Below, piece after piece: positions 1 through 12,600 of a stretch of 64,000 bases of DNA. Position 1 is the first letter of the stretch; every line of letters begins with the position of its first letter. Origin of the DNA: Patiria miniata. Its lineage: Eukaryota; Echinodermata; Asteroidea; Valvatida; Asterinidae. The position numbers and the translations under genes were made by a program. The notes under the pieces were generated by a model. The model did no database searches, was not told where the DNA came from, and saw nothing but the letters and a program-made list of their open reading frames with translations. The stretch spans positions 3,589,754-3,653,753 of the forward strand of contig NW_024037058.1 of NCBI RefSeq assembly GCF_015706575.1, in the 5' to 3' direction.

Positions 1-408
1 TGTGGTCCAACGGTTACGGTGTTTGACTTATGTGCCGTGGTACAGGGGTTCGAATCCTGACGAGGAACATGGTGTTTGTGCCCTTGAGCAAGGCACTTTA
101 CCATTATTACTTCATCCTTCAGATGGGACGTAAAGCCGAAGGTCCATGTGTTTTGTAATGCACGTCAAAGAACCCAGTAACACTTATCGCTAAGAGAAGG
201 GGTTTGCCCCGGTGTTTCTGGCAGTGGCTGCAACATGCACCGCAGCACCTTGTAAACCCTTATAAAGGTGCTACAAAATGGGTCTCATATTTCTCATAAA
301 CTTCATTTAGCTATGTTTAAAAATAGACATAATTACCAGTGCCTTGAGTACCTAATTGTTGGTAGATACGTGCGCTATATAAGACTCTGGTATTTTTATT
401 ATTATTAA
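1..408 (+). repeat. tRNA-derived SINE, 5' end cut by the window edge
   Basis: A tRNA-like head with an A box (TGGTCCAACGGTTA, from about position 3) and a B box (GGTTCGAATCC, about 49-59) is followed by a central domain containing CCTTGAGCAAGGCACTT, a motif common in V-type and related animal SINEs. It ends near CGCTATATAAG and an ATT-repeat tail at about 390-407. It is a SINE rather than a tRNA gene because the body and tail are fused to the tRNA part. It lies in an intron upstream of the first HECTD4 exon visible here. Confidence 0.75.
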
Positions 409-512
409 AACCACCCACATGACGGGATCTCGACCAATAGGAATGGGTAAACTGTCTCAGGTATTTACGATAAAAACCACAAAGACAAGAAATCTGATCT
501 CTGTTTGTTTAG

Positions 513-643
513 GTCGCTCCACACCATTTTCCCTGTGAGATTACCACGGTAACCGAGACTAAGGTGAACACAGACCTTCAGTTCCCTGGAGCCGCTGCTG
601 TGATTGTAAGCTGCCAGCAAGATCCGAAGACAGCCAGGAAAGA
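513..643 (+). CDS. HECTD4: HECTD4 exon (first visible), beta-sandwich segment
   Basis: A 131-nt exon between a TTTAG acceptor and a GA|GTAAGA donor. It reads as 43 residues beginning VAPHHFPCEITTVTETKVNT and continuing DLQFPGAAAVIV, resembling the V-x-FPGA beta-sandwich strands found in giant HECT proteins. It ends in phase 2, exactly the phase needed by the acceptor at 8766, where the join gives ...ARKE-ASLYQAPWARV. The intron between is 8.1 kb and contains the DIRS-like fossil. The exon is too short to stand out by length alone; the phase match and family resemblance support it. Confidence 0.8.
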
Positions 644-3600
644 GTAAGAAATCTATGTAGAAAACAATGTAGATGGTATGCTCTTGGTCAGTGCTGTCAT
701 AATTACAGAGTTTGCCATGAATGATTTTGCCTTTGAAGAACCAGGGTCTTTTCCATACCAGGATTTTGTTGTATCGTTTGCCCAACCCACTGTAACATTA
801 TGTGGTTATAATCCCTTCAGACTATTGGCCAGACCACAGGTGGCCAGTCCACACACTCTGGACACACGCAGTCGTGAATTTCTATACGCCTTAGGACAAT
901 GCTTTGTGTTTCCCTTTGTCCCTGTAATATAACGCTCTCCCATAGACTAAGCACATAACCGTAGGATCGAGAACCATTTTCAACAAAAGACCCAACGCTC
1001 GAGGACTGAAGGGATCTTTTGTTCTCCCTTTGTGTGTTTGTTCTCTATCGTAAAGCCATACATGTACTAGCACATTTGTTTATGGTATAAATCAAGGAGT
1101 CTACTTCACTCTACTTACCTGTAGAGCAACACTACTTATGCATATTCCCCCTACCGGCAGGTATTTTCGCTAAGAGTTATATACAATAGCGCCCTCTGGC
1201 GCCCTACCCATAACACCCCGCGGCATGCGTGCCTCGTGAGCGTCCTCTTTTCTCTTAGCGGCAGGTCGGGTAGGACGTGCGTGAAATAGCTCGCTGTTTG
1301 CCTCGTCATTTACTACCCTTTTTTGCGTTTAAGAGAAGTATTTAATAATAGAGTTAATAAAACAACAGTTTGTAGAGTTTTCATCATCTTCTTGGTTGTA
1401 TTTATTTGATTATTTTGCAGCGTTTGGGGAGGACCGATCTGTCACTAACCGTTAGGGATAGCTTTCCCACGGGACGGACCGAGTTCTCGGGGGACTCTGC
1501 CGTTAACGCTACGTCGTTACCGCGGCAGCAGTCTCTCGTCCGGCACCCTCAGCCACAGTCGGCTGGGGGAGTTGGCAGTTCCGCCGATCAGTTAAGGGGA
1601 CCTCGGTCACCTTCTCCGGTCAACTCAGGCAGAACACCCAAATTAAAAGCCACACTCCGGCAAGGTTCCTCCAAAACATATCTCCTGTGCCGGAGCAAAG
1701 CCTAAGAAGGGCCGTCAGGGCAAGCGTGGCTCGGCAACGAGCGCCGCTGTGGCACCTGGCCCTCCCCCGATCACGGGGCAGCCCGAGGGGACTAGCCGTC
1801 ACACTTCGGTGGGCGCTAGTCACCCGTGTCCTATCGACACAGTGCCGAACACCACTGGTTGTCGGGATGGGGGCTATTGCACGGGCTACCGGTCCGTTCA
1901 GCGCTCACTCAGCCCACGGGGCCTGAGGCGCTGTCGGCCGGGTGCATTATGAGCGATACGGAGCCGGTCGCCCGGGGGGATCCCGGGGCCGACGGCCCCC
2001 GTGCTAGCTCGCTCAGAGGGACTACTCTCATCATCGGATTTTTTCCGTTGTTCGGGGGTCCCGGTGTCCCAGGTGTTTTCCGATTTTTCCTCGGACACAC
2101 CTCGGGTCGTTCTTCTAAGAAGAAGGATAAGAAGAAGAAGGCTGCACGTCGATCGCGCCGTTCTTCTTTGGGGTGTGACGACTCCTCTGACCGGTCCCGC
2201 CGGGGCAAACGCTCCCGGGGGGAGGACGCGGTTTCTAGAGCAGATTTTCTGCAGGCTTTTCAGTCGATTTCCGATACGCTATCGGCTATGTCGGCAGGCC
2301 GCCGGGCGGGCCCTATTGGGGGCCCCCTGCAGCGGTGGACTACGGCCCACAACCATCGGTCGTTGGGCCCACAACCATCGGTCGTTGGGCCCACATCGCA
2401 GTATTCGGTCACCGGTCACGCTTGGGTGGCCCGGGAACAGAGGGACATACCGCACACAATTAGTCGTGCTGCGGCGTCCCCGCATGCGGTGAGGGCTTCA
2501 CAGTCGTCGTTCGTTGGCCACGGTTGGGTGGCCCAGGCACAACCGTACGGGATATACCACATATGGTTGACCGTACACCGGAGGCCCGGCCTGCAGCGAG
2601 TGTCTCGCATGCATCGGCCGTGAGCACAACGAGGTACATGTACATGTACAAAAATGGAAAAAACACATGTCCGTACATGTACATGTTCATGTATACCACA
2701 CATGGTTGCGCGCTATACCGGAAGCCCGGCCTACGGCGAACGGGACTTCTCATTAGCCAGCCGTGACAACGGGACCTACCGCACACAGTTAGCCGTGCGC
2801 CAGGATCCCCGCTTGTGTTTAGTCTTCACCATCTGCATAATATTATGTACGATGTATGTCTATTATCTCCGAGGGTGTTGCCCAGCCACCACCGCGTGGT
2901 TCTGTACAACTAGCCCCTCCAGACGGCTCTCAGTCATCGGGGTCATTTTGGCCTTCGCATTCGGCTGATTCATCCGATGATGACGAAGAATCAGACCAGT
3001 TACAATGGCTGTCAATCGCGGAAACGAAATTCCGTTTGCTGCAGAGGACATTACACGGGTACTTAAATTACCCTCCGCCGATGAGCCCCCTCCGCCCGAT
3101 CACAAAATTTTCAAATCAAGCGCAGGACGGGCTCCACATCTAACAATGACAAGGTGTTCCCCACACCTCCGTTGGATCAAATGTGAAACACATCGACAAC
3201 GGACAAAGTGGTGTCCATTTCTCAGGCGGGAACGGCTTATTTATTTATTTATTTATTTATTTATTTTTTCTAATCCGGGCGAGTTTATTGCACCGGTCCC
3301 ACCGCGGCATACGCTACCGTGATGAGGACTCGGTTTTTCGGCCCACTCATTACAAGCCTTACTATGTTCTCGGCTTTATTATCGGTCATATACGTTTTAT
3401 ACACGTACATGTATTGTCAGGCGGGCACGTTAATGAAACGTCCGTCTTAGTTCAGTTGCGAGCCGTGAACTCTGTAGCACTCTACATTAATCACGGTTGG
3501 GTGACTCAAGGACAATGGGACACGCCGCGCAGTGCTTACCCGTGCGGCGGTGTTTCTTGCTGTACTGAGATCGCTACATTTTTCATGCACATTGTACATG

Positions 3601-6600
3601 TGTGCATTACTTGTGTATGTACATTGTACACTGTCCATTGTCTCCGAGGGAGTTGTTCAACAACTGACTGTGGCCGTGGGCAACGCATCCCTCCAGATAT
3701 ATTTACGGTTCTCGTTTACGGGGTCTATTCGACTCTTGCAGGCATGTTGTGGACCACATTCGATAGATTGTGACTGTGTTCAAACTGCCTGCTGCTCTTC
3801 AAGCAATAATGTGATCATTACCGTTTTCCGTTAGCGAAATTCGGTATTTTTTTGTCACATCTTCCCTCTTCAATGCAGCTAAGCACAAGCTGCCAGCAGT
3901 AGAGGGACCCCATTATTCAAGCGGCTCTTCGTAAATAATACTCGCAGAAGCTTGAATACACTTTGCAGTACATGTAGAATAATCAAGTGGGCTCGGCGAT
4001 ACGCGTTCAGCCTCCCTCTTTACCCTCATGAAGTACCATAGGTTTAATGTTTTTATCTTGACTCGACAGTCTTAGCGGACGTGTTGACTGCTATTTTCTT
4101 TATCAATTTCACAGTCTGCACTCAGTACTCTATAATTTTACACGAGTGCAGACCCTAGCAATCTTGGCCCGCCGGGGTAACATGATTGATGAACTGTTTC
4201 TCCCGTCAAAGGGCGCCCGCCAAAGATTCGAGTCCCACTTTTTAAGTTTTTAACGGACAAAGATCTTTTCTTTTGCGGTGGATATCGATGTCTACATCCA
4301 TATTGGTCGATGTCGACTACATGTGGGCCAGCGCAGGTGAAGAACAAACAGTTGTTTGTTTTCTCAACTGCATACCTCTTGAAGTTTGCCCAGATGATTT
4401 TGTGTGGGCCGTGCTAACAACATTTTCTGTACGCCATGCCACATAGGATAATGTAACAACGATTTCGGTTCGGCTTCAGTTGTTTTGATGATTTCCATAA
4501 GTGGCCTACCTGACTCATGACGACCTCTACCCATCTGTCTCGTAGGAGCTCGTCAGAGAGACTTTGAGGCTGACATCAATACCATCGGGCCAGCACAGTG
4601 TTGGGCCCGTCTTGTATTTCCCTTGGAAAGATGTTGATGAGATTTAGTCGACTGTCTAACACATCAGCATGGGGAATGAGCCCTGGCCTGAAGGGTACAC
4701 AACTGCAACTCATTTTCAGGCCAGAGCACTGAGAATTTCACGGTTTTCAAACCAAGATTCTCGCTGCAACTTCATGGTGGCTCCATCCAGCCTTTTTTCC
4801 GCTTCACTCCTGGCCTCTGCTCAGATAGTAAAGGCGATATGACTGCGCCGTGGAAACAAAAATTGGTGGCATTCACCTATTTGCTTGTATCGGCCCAGTC
4901 CTCACTGCATTCAGTGCAGGCCATGACCTGACTTGTGCAGTACCTCCTGTGGTTCGGCGTTGCCAACCTCACAAGGGTGGGCCTCTAACAGATTGCAGCC
5001 TAACTCATTAACTGTCATGGCGAACATGTTACCCTGCCAGTTAACTACCCACCACACGCATCTAGTGGCGGATTGGTGAGGCCCTGTGTGAGCATCATTC
5101 AAGTTCCATTAACATACTTGAGATGCTGGCAGTCTCGGAGAAACTGTGATGTAACTTCTATATTCGATGTTGTAGTTTACAGTTGTAGCCTGCACACCTG
5201 TGTACACTCACTTGAGAAATACCCCATTGGGGTTTTTTCCTCCTAGCTTCTTGCTTTCGACGGTCCTCCTCCCAAGCAAGGACAACTAACCACATGTCAA
5301 TCTGACTTGTTTCATGAACTAGTTACAGATTGCCAGGCTAATGCCTGAGGGTTCCTGACCCTTATACATGGCACGCGAATACGATGGTGATGAAGACGGA
5401 CAGGCTACTTATATACACCTTCCTGTCGTCTTTCTTTTATCCCTCGGGTACTTAATCAAATGGAGCAGAAGGATGACAAGGTCCTCTTCTTAACTCCATG
5501 TTGACCCCATTGATTGGTTTTCCAGGGTTATAACCATTCCCTTGGTGCACCAGTTGGAGGTACAAATGTTCTTCCGAGCAGAACAATATTCGGTTCCAGC
5601 ACAGCTTGGGTTTCCTTCACCCAGCTCCGCAGGAATTTCTCCTGATGTACTGGATGCTGTAATGCTCTCCTGTTCACATCAGACCTTTCTCAAACAAGCT
5701 ATGGCTTTTACAGCCTGCACTTGAGGGACTTCTAACATGACAGTAGATTACTTAATGTTAGTCAGTTGAACGTCCGTGTCAGTTAACTTAAGGGGATGTT
5801 TTAACACCCCTGAATTGCAGGACCTCTTCAACACCTTCTTATCCAAAGGTGTTATAGAGATCTTTAGAGTTCTGTGAACCAGTGAACAATTTCACATCTG
5901 TTTCATTGGTTTTCTACGGTTGCCTTTTTTCTTCTTCTTTTTTGTAAGCAGTTGTTACTTCTTGGTATACATGTAGTAAAGAACTGTTTTCTGTATAATT
6001 GAGACGGACCACATCTGATGGGAACCGAGTGTGCCCATCCGATTCCTACGGGAGGATTTTTGTTTTTTAACTAAGAATGTCGGAGTCCTCTTTACCTCCG
6101 GACATCTTTGTTCTAGGCATCAAATCATTGTCCACTCCAGATGGAAAATGTTGGTGCCACTCATGACTTTGGCGTCTGATCCCTAAGGAAGGTTTTTTGA
6201 GCTAAGACGGTCGGAGTCCTCTTTGCCTCCGGATGTCTTTGTTCTGGGCATCAAATGATTCTTGTCCGTTTCAGACAGCGACTTTTTGTGCTGATCATGA
6301 CTTGATGTCTGCTCCCTAAGGAGGGATTTATACTAAGGACTGTCAGAGCCCTCTGGGCCTCCGGACGTCTTTGTTTTCGGGCATCAAATCATTCTTGTCC
6401 AGACGCAGAATTTTTGGTGCCAATTATGACTTTAACGTCGTACATTAGCTGCACTGGGACGCTTTGAATCGGTCACTTGCAGTTACAAATGTATTTGTCA
6501 CGACAACCCTGCCATACCAACAGGCTTCTCGCGGCACGTATTTGTCATGACAACCCTGCCATACAAGCAGGCTTCTCGTGACATGTTTTTTGTCATGACG

Positions 6601-9600
6601 ACCCTGCCATACAGGCAGGCCTTTCATGACATGTATTTATCATGGTGACCCCACCATACCTGCAGGCTTTCATGACAAGATTGCCTGAAGGTTGGCTACG
6701 GTCATCCATAAAACCACGGACGTATCAACGGCAGAATCCGTGTGATTGGTCCGCATGCACAAAATAAAAGGCAGAGCATGGGAGAACAGTGTTGAGGGCG
6801 ACTGACTGAGCCCCACCATGTTCTCAAGACATTTTCAGACTGGGGACCTCCCCAGCATTGGTGTCTCCTAACTCTGATTCTTTATTGAGCTCTGTACATG
6901 TACATGTGCATATTATAGTGTCTATATGTACCATGTCATGATGTTTTGCCTTTCATGATAATTTTTATTTTGTGTGCCCCACCGAACTCTTATGTGTAGG
7001 TATCGGTGGGCTGTAATTCATTACGTGTGATTCCCAAAATCGGGGATCACATCTCTGTTGGCATGTTGAGGCTACCATTATGACTAATGTCTTTATCATG
7101 CCGACCTTTTTGGGCTGCCTTGTCCACCCACATGTGGAACGACGGGCCCATCCAGGGTTTACGTGTATTGTTACGTGCCCCTGTGAAAGCACAATAGCAT
7201 CTCGCATGGCCCACCTCCTTGACGGTGCTAGTCTATGCATAAGTAGTGTTGCTCTACAGGTAAGTAGAGTGAAGTAGACTCCCCCCCCACAGAAGTGTGG
7301 TTGGGGTCTACGAACGAATACTTACCTGTAGAGCATCCCTCCCCCCTACCCCACTCTTCTCGATGCCTTGGGTACTTTGTTGTATTCCGACTTAGCGCTC
7401 GAGAAAAGAGGACGCTCACGAGGCACGCATGCCGCGGGGTGTTATGGGTAGGGCGCCAGAGGGCGCTATTGTATATAACTCTTAGCGAAAATACCTGCCG
7501 GTAGGGGGAATATGCATAAGTAGTGTTGCTCTACAGGTAAGTATTCGTTCGTAGACCCCAACCACACTTCTGTGGGGGGGGATTTTCTGTTGTTCCTCTT
7601 CCCTTTTCCTTTGTTTGTACTTTAACTTTTTTGCAACAGCTCTCATTGGTTTTGTACACCATAAACACGCATACAGACACACCCATACAAGTGTGTATTT
7701 GCCTGCAATCGGGGACCCCTATAGTCCCTCTTTTGTTTGTACTTAAACCTTTTAGGAAGACCTCTCATATGTTTTGTACACGATCGTAAATTGTGGACCT
7801 TCGGGAATGGTGGACCCTATTGTCCTCTGTTGTTCAACGTCCCCTATTGAATGCAGAAACAAACTTGTTTGTTTATGGTGTAAATCGAGGGTTTCTATTG
7901 TTCCTCTTCCCTTTTCCTTTGTTTATACTCTAACTTTTTTGCAACAGCTCTCATTGGTTTTGTACACGTTTTCTAACCCAGGATTCCTCAATTCGGTTTC
8001 TGTCCTCGATTCATCGATGATGTTGCACGTGTGTGTCCTCAATTTACTCTATAAACAAACGCACACATACACCATGTATACACACTGCATGTATGGACAA
8101 AGACCTAGGTACACTCCCACAATTCAGGCTTTTCATTGTTCATGCACCATTTTCAATGGTTCAAAAAATAAAAGATGGTGTCATTACTTGACAAAAACAG
8201 ATATTACATTGGCTATGAAATTGATGAAAATTCACATGTGTTTAGAAAGATATAGGCATGCCCCACAAATCATTCAGTCAAGCGATACTAATTGTTCCCT
8301 ACTGGTGTTAGTCATAAGAAACTCCCCAAAGAGGATTACAGCTTGAGATAAGACAGGGTTGAAATCCTGGTACAGGCTCAGGCAAACACCCGAATATTAG
8401 CTCTGTACTTGGGTTTTCTGGTAAAAGAGGATTCACAGCATGACCGTCTCTGAAAGAATTTTACAGATATGTATGTTGACAGCTTTTCACGAATCAGTGT
8501 AAAAAACAGGAACTATTTCTTGGGTTTGCGTCCAACTTAGTAATCTTGTGAAATTCCATAAAGTATTAATGTGTAGTACAACAATTTCTACTAGCTTTGA
8601 TTAGAGTTGTGAAACCACACCCACCTGGATGGTTGCTCAACTATCCTTTAGACTTCTGTATTTTTGTAGTCCCCGAAAGAGTGACAAATAATGATGAGAG
8701 AGCAAACTCTTATAATCTCTTGAGCAAGTTCGAAGTGAATTTCAAGTGCGATTTGTTTGTCACAGGGCCTCACTCTATCAAGCTCCCTGGGCCCGAGTTT
8801 TCTGCTACGGAATCGGTCACCGAGTGAAGAAAACGGGCCAAACAGTTTTGCTGGAGGTAGTGAGCTATCCAGCTGACGCTGCTATCAACAGTTCAGCAGG
8901 TCTCTCTGCGCCTCCCAGTCACAACATTGATCCGTATCCAACCATGGTCCTGCCCTGTAACCGGGTCCACGTCAGGCATGGGGTGTCGCCGGTGCCCGGC
9001 TATGTGGTGTCCCTCCACGGCCTGCCGTCAGAGTTCCCACTGGCCATGGCCTTCATCGAGACCCTGGTAGGATGTGAGCATCAGATTGGTAGCCAGAAAG
9101 TGGAGGGTATGGAGGAGATTGTCATTGACAGGCTCAAAGACATCCCAACTGAGCGGCAGGAGATTCTGAAAGACAGACCCGCCCACATCCCCCCGAGGGT
9201 GATCTCCAGGGCTGCTGAGCTCCTGAGCCATTACCTGATGACTACCAAAGTGCCCCCGCTGATCAAGGAGTACCTCTTCCACATGCTGGCTCAGCTCTTG
9301 CGGATGCTCTACAAGAGGGAATCTTCAGGCGACAGCATCACTGCTGCTGCTACCACCTTTCCATTTGTTGTGATCACCCAGCTCCTTCATCTGAATGTTG
9401 AGCTCCGAAAGCTATTTGAGCATGAGTCAACGTCAGGTGTTCTGTCCTCAATCACACCAGGCCAGCAGTCAACATACTTCCAGGCCCTGATGGAGCTGTG
9501 TCTTGCCCTGGCTGAGGTGACATCCCCGCCTGGTCTAGGAGCACAGCTTGCCCCATCAGCCCACGCTACTCCCTCAGTGCAACTTAGTCCTCAGGCAGCG

Positions 9601-12600
9601 GCCAAACGGAAGAAGGTGAAGATCAGGAGAACAGGAGCTGCAGTGAAGCGCAGCCCTCGTCCAAGTGAGAGTGACAGCGGGGAGACATCAGCTTCCACCA
9701 GCTCCAAGCCAGAAGAGATGCTTTGGTTCCACCGAGCACTGACTGTCTCACTGATCCTGCGGTACCTCATCGACGGGAACCCCCAAGGTTCCACAGTCAC
9801 CCGAGATGCCATCTTGGATGCTCACCAGTCCAATTCCATCCCATCAACTCACTCTCGATTGCTGGCCATCTCTGGTATTCCCAAGACACTGGAAGAACAA
9901 ACTGTCCGTAAGGCCATTGAACGGGCTTGCAGCTCTCACGGCGGCCTCTATAAACAAGAGCTGTGGATTCCTGTCCAGGACCAGAAACCACCAGAAGACT
10001 CCCCTGATGAACCAAACACAACAAACACAACACCAGTAAACTTACCACAACCAGACCCACCGCTAGGGGCATCAATCAGTTCCCCAGATCCATCCCCACT
10101 TGCAGAAGCCAGTGCCACCACAACTCTTGAAAACCAAAGTTCAGACACTCAACACAGTGCAATGGCAGCTCCATTATCTGACCAACATGCAGAGCTGCTT
10201 ACACCCCCTCCTGAAAGTGAAGCAACCCCTGACGTTGAACAAAACAAAGAAACCAGTGACAATTTGGAAGAGCTCAAACAATGTGTCAAGGGGTATGCTG
10301 TCCTGGAGGTACGCTGCAAAGCCAAAATTGACAGCATTGAGAATGCCCTACTCACCAGCAAGGAGGTGACAGAAGCTATGCAGGTCGAAACGGCGGCCAT
10401 CCTGGACGTTTCTCCAGAAGACTTCCTCACCGTTTCAGCCGTCAACTCTTCCTTGCAGACGGAACTGACGGACAGCTCTGAGTTCCAGGAGTATCTGAAA
10501 CACAAACTGCTGATGGAGAAACCTCCAAGGGAGTTGAGAACCCTTGCAGTGCAGTCCCTGGAGCAGGTCTTCTACAGCTGTCTTGCTGCTGAGCAGGGCT
10601 TCAAACTCCTCTCAGAGCTCGAAGAGAAGGACATGGATACAGCCGAAGTGACACTGTCCAAGGAGCAGATGCTCAGTCTGGCTCCTGGCAACCTGCTGGT
10701 GCCTTTCTTTGGGGAGGTGAAGGGATCCAAACACACTGCCCAGGAGGAGGTGACCCAAGTTCTGGAGAAATATGGAGTGAACAGATTGAGTACCACTAGA
10801 CCCAAGAAACCTAGTGGTAAGACATGTCTTGAATAATGTTCAACATAGTTTAGTATAAGCTGTGTTGCCAATGTACATGTGTGTTTGTATAGGGATCTTT
10901 TACAAGTCCAGGTCTATGGTTTATGATAATAGATCATATTTTTGGGTGAATTTACCTGATAGGATTTTAAAAAGTGAGCAGATCTTTCTGTGTATGTCCT
11001 TCAGCATGACACTTTACTTCAATGTCATTGTTTCACAAAATAGCAGATAGTTTATCCCTATTGTCGAAATGGATATTGAAACAAGTATGGGATTACAAAT
11101 TCAATGTTCCGGAAAGAAAGTATACTAGATTGATCTGTTTATCCATCATTGAGGAAAATATTGATGTGCTCGTCTTTTCTTCCCAAGCCAAACCGTCTAA
11201 GGAGCAAAGCAGAACCGTGAATCGTAGAGGGAGCAAGACCAGCAAAGAGAAGTTGGCTGCAGCTGATGTGTCTTTCAAGGGAAAGTAAGACAATCTCAAC
11301 CTTTTATAACAAATGATTCCTAAGATAATTCTCTTTAATTCCCAAGATTTTTAAGCTGTTATAATACACATCTTATTGAGTTTCATGTTCTGTGGGATTG
11401 GAACCCTTACTATAACAGTACCATCAGGTTTGTTTAAGCCACCTATCCACCAAGAGGCACTTGGGTTATGGAGCCTCCACCATCCTAAAATAAACACCGC
11501 AAAAACAGAAAGTCCACACTCATTGGAGAGGTCATAAATTTGAATCTGATCGTTTTATGATAACGTCATTTATATAGACCTTTGGGGAATGCTGTTAGCT
11601 ACATTTTCATACCCTGTTTGCTACCAAAGACTGTAAATCGTCCAACATTGACAACGGTTTATGAAAAGTGATGCAGTTTGAAAAGTTGCAGATTTGAAGA
11701 GTACGTGAGTGGAAATTGCTGCGTGACAATGTTAAACGGCATGAAACGAACGGCAGGGAATATCGATCGCACAGTGCTTGTATGCATGGGAGCATTCAAA
11801 ATTGAATTACCCATGCTTTGTTCAGGCAATGTTCAGTCAGTAGGGGCCAATTACGGGCATGCGTGTTTGTGCTTTGCAATTTCTCTTAGCTTGATCTTTA
11901 AATTCGCAACTTTTCAAACAGCATCATTTTTCATAAACCATTGTCAATTTTGGACGATATACAGTCTTTTGTAGCAAACGGGGTATCAAAATGTAGCTAA
12001 CAAAATTTCAAAAAGGTCAATATAAATAATGTCATCATAAGACGATCAGATTCAAAAGTATTACCCTTCCAATGAGTGTGGACTTTCTTTTTGTTTGCGG
12101 TGTTTAGTTAAAACCTTTTGGATGTAAAGGATCTGGCAGGGCTAGGGTTAATTTGAATTTATAATAATTTTCTTTGGTCAGATCTGCCAGTCCCTCCGAC
12201 AAGAAATCCAAGCGGCCAGAGAAGGTAGCCCGCGATTTTCCTGAAAAACGCCAATCCGAGGACGGCAGGGCCAAGCAGGAGATGGCTCAAGAGAGGGCGC
12301 TGTCTCTGGGAGGGTTTCTTCAGTATGTGACGGACCGAGCCCAGGAGGATGCCACACCTGTCTGGAAGGCCTTGATGGCTTGTGGATTTGACTTTCACTT
12401 CGACAGGTGAGTCGCACATATTACTTGCGCTGAATTTTAGCAGCTTGCATTCTGACCATTCTTTGGTCTCTGTGTGACATAAAATTGGGCTCGTCTGATT
12501 TTTGAAGCTTTACCCCTTTTTAACTACATGTGAAATATTACTTTCACTGATTCATCAGCTTAGTACTTTTTACTCCCTACCTCAGAGTATAGTTTAACAA

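Larger units (their letters stand above)
1096..7581. mobile_element. DIRS-like retroelement fossil, about 6.5 kb, broken
   Basis: The element is bounded by inverted terminal repeats (left about 1112-1254, right about 7401-7543, with unique end extensions). Just inside the right repeat is an internal region complementary to both outer ends, a layout diagnostic of the DIRS order. Weak coding remains between about 1,400 and 3,150 (Lys/Arg/Ser-rich, then Asp/Glu-rich) look gag-like. No recognisable polymerase or recombinase domain could be read in the rest, which contains only short open stretches, so it is heavily broken with many breaks. The terminal repeats are still nearly identical in their matched part, arguing against great age, although the interior is eroded or was rearranged. 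It lies in a HECTD4 intron. Confidence 0.6.

Noticed and set aside
678-932. 84-residue frame as the next HECTD4 exon
   Set aside because: No acceptor gives the phase required after 643 and the sequence does not resemble the family; the acceptor at 8766 fits directly.
1826-2623. 265-residue open frame in the left part of the fossil
   Set aside because: Not a host gene; it lies within the DIRS-like element and only part of it has gag-like composition.
3236-3266. TTTA microsatellite as a regulatory feature
   Set aside because: Simple repeat of seven or eight units inside the fossil; nothing further to support.
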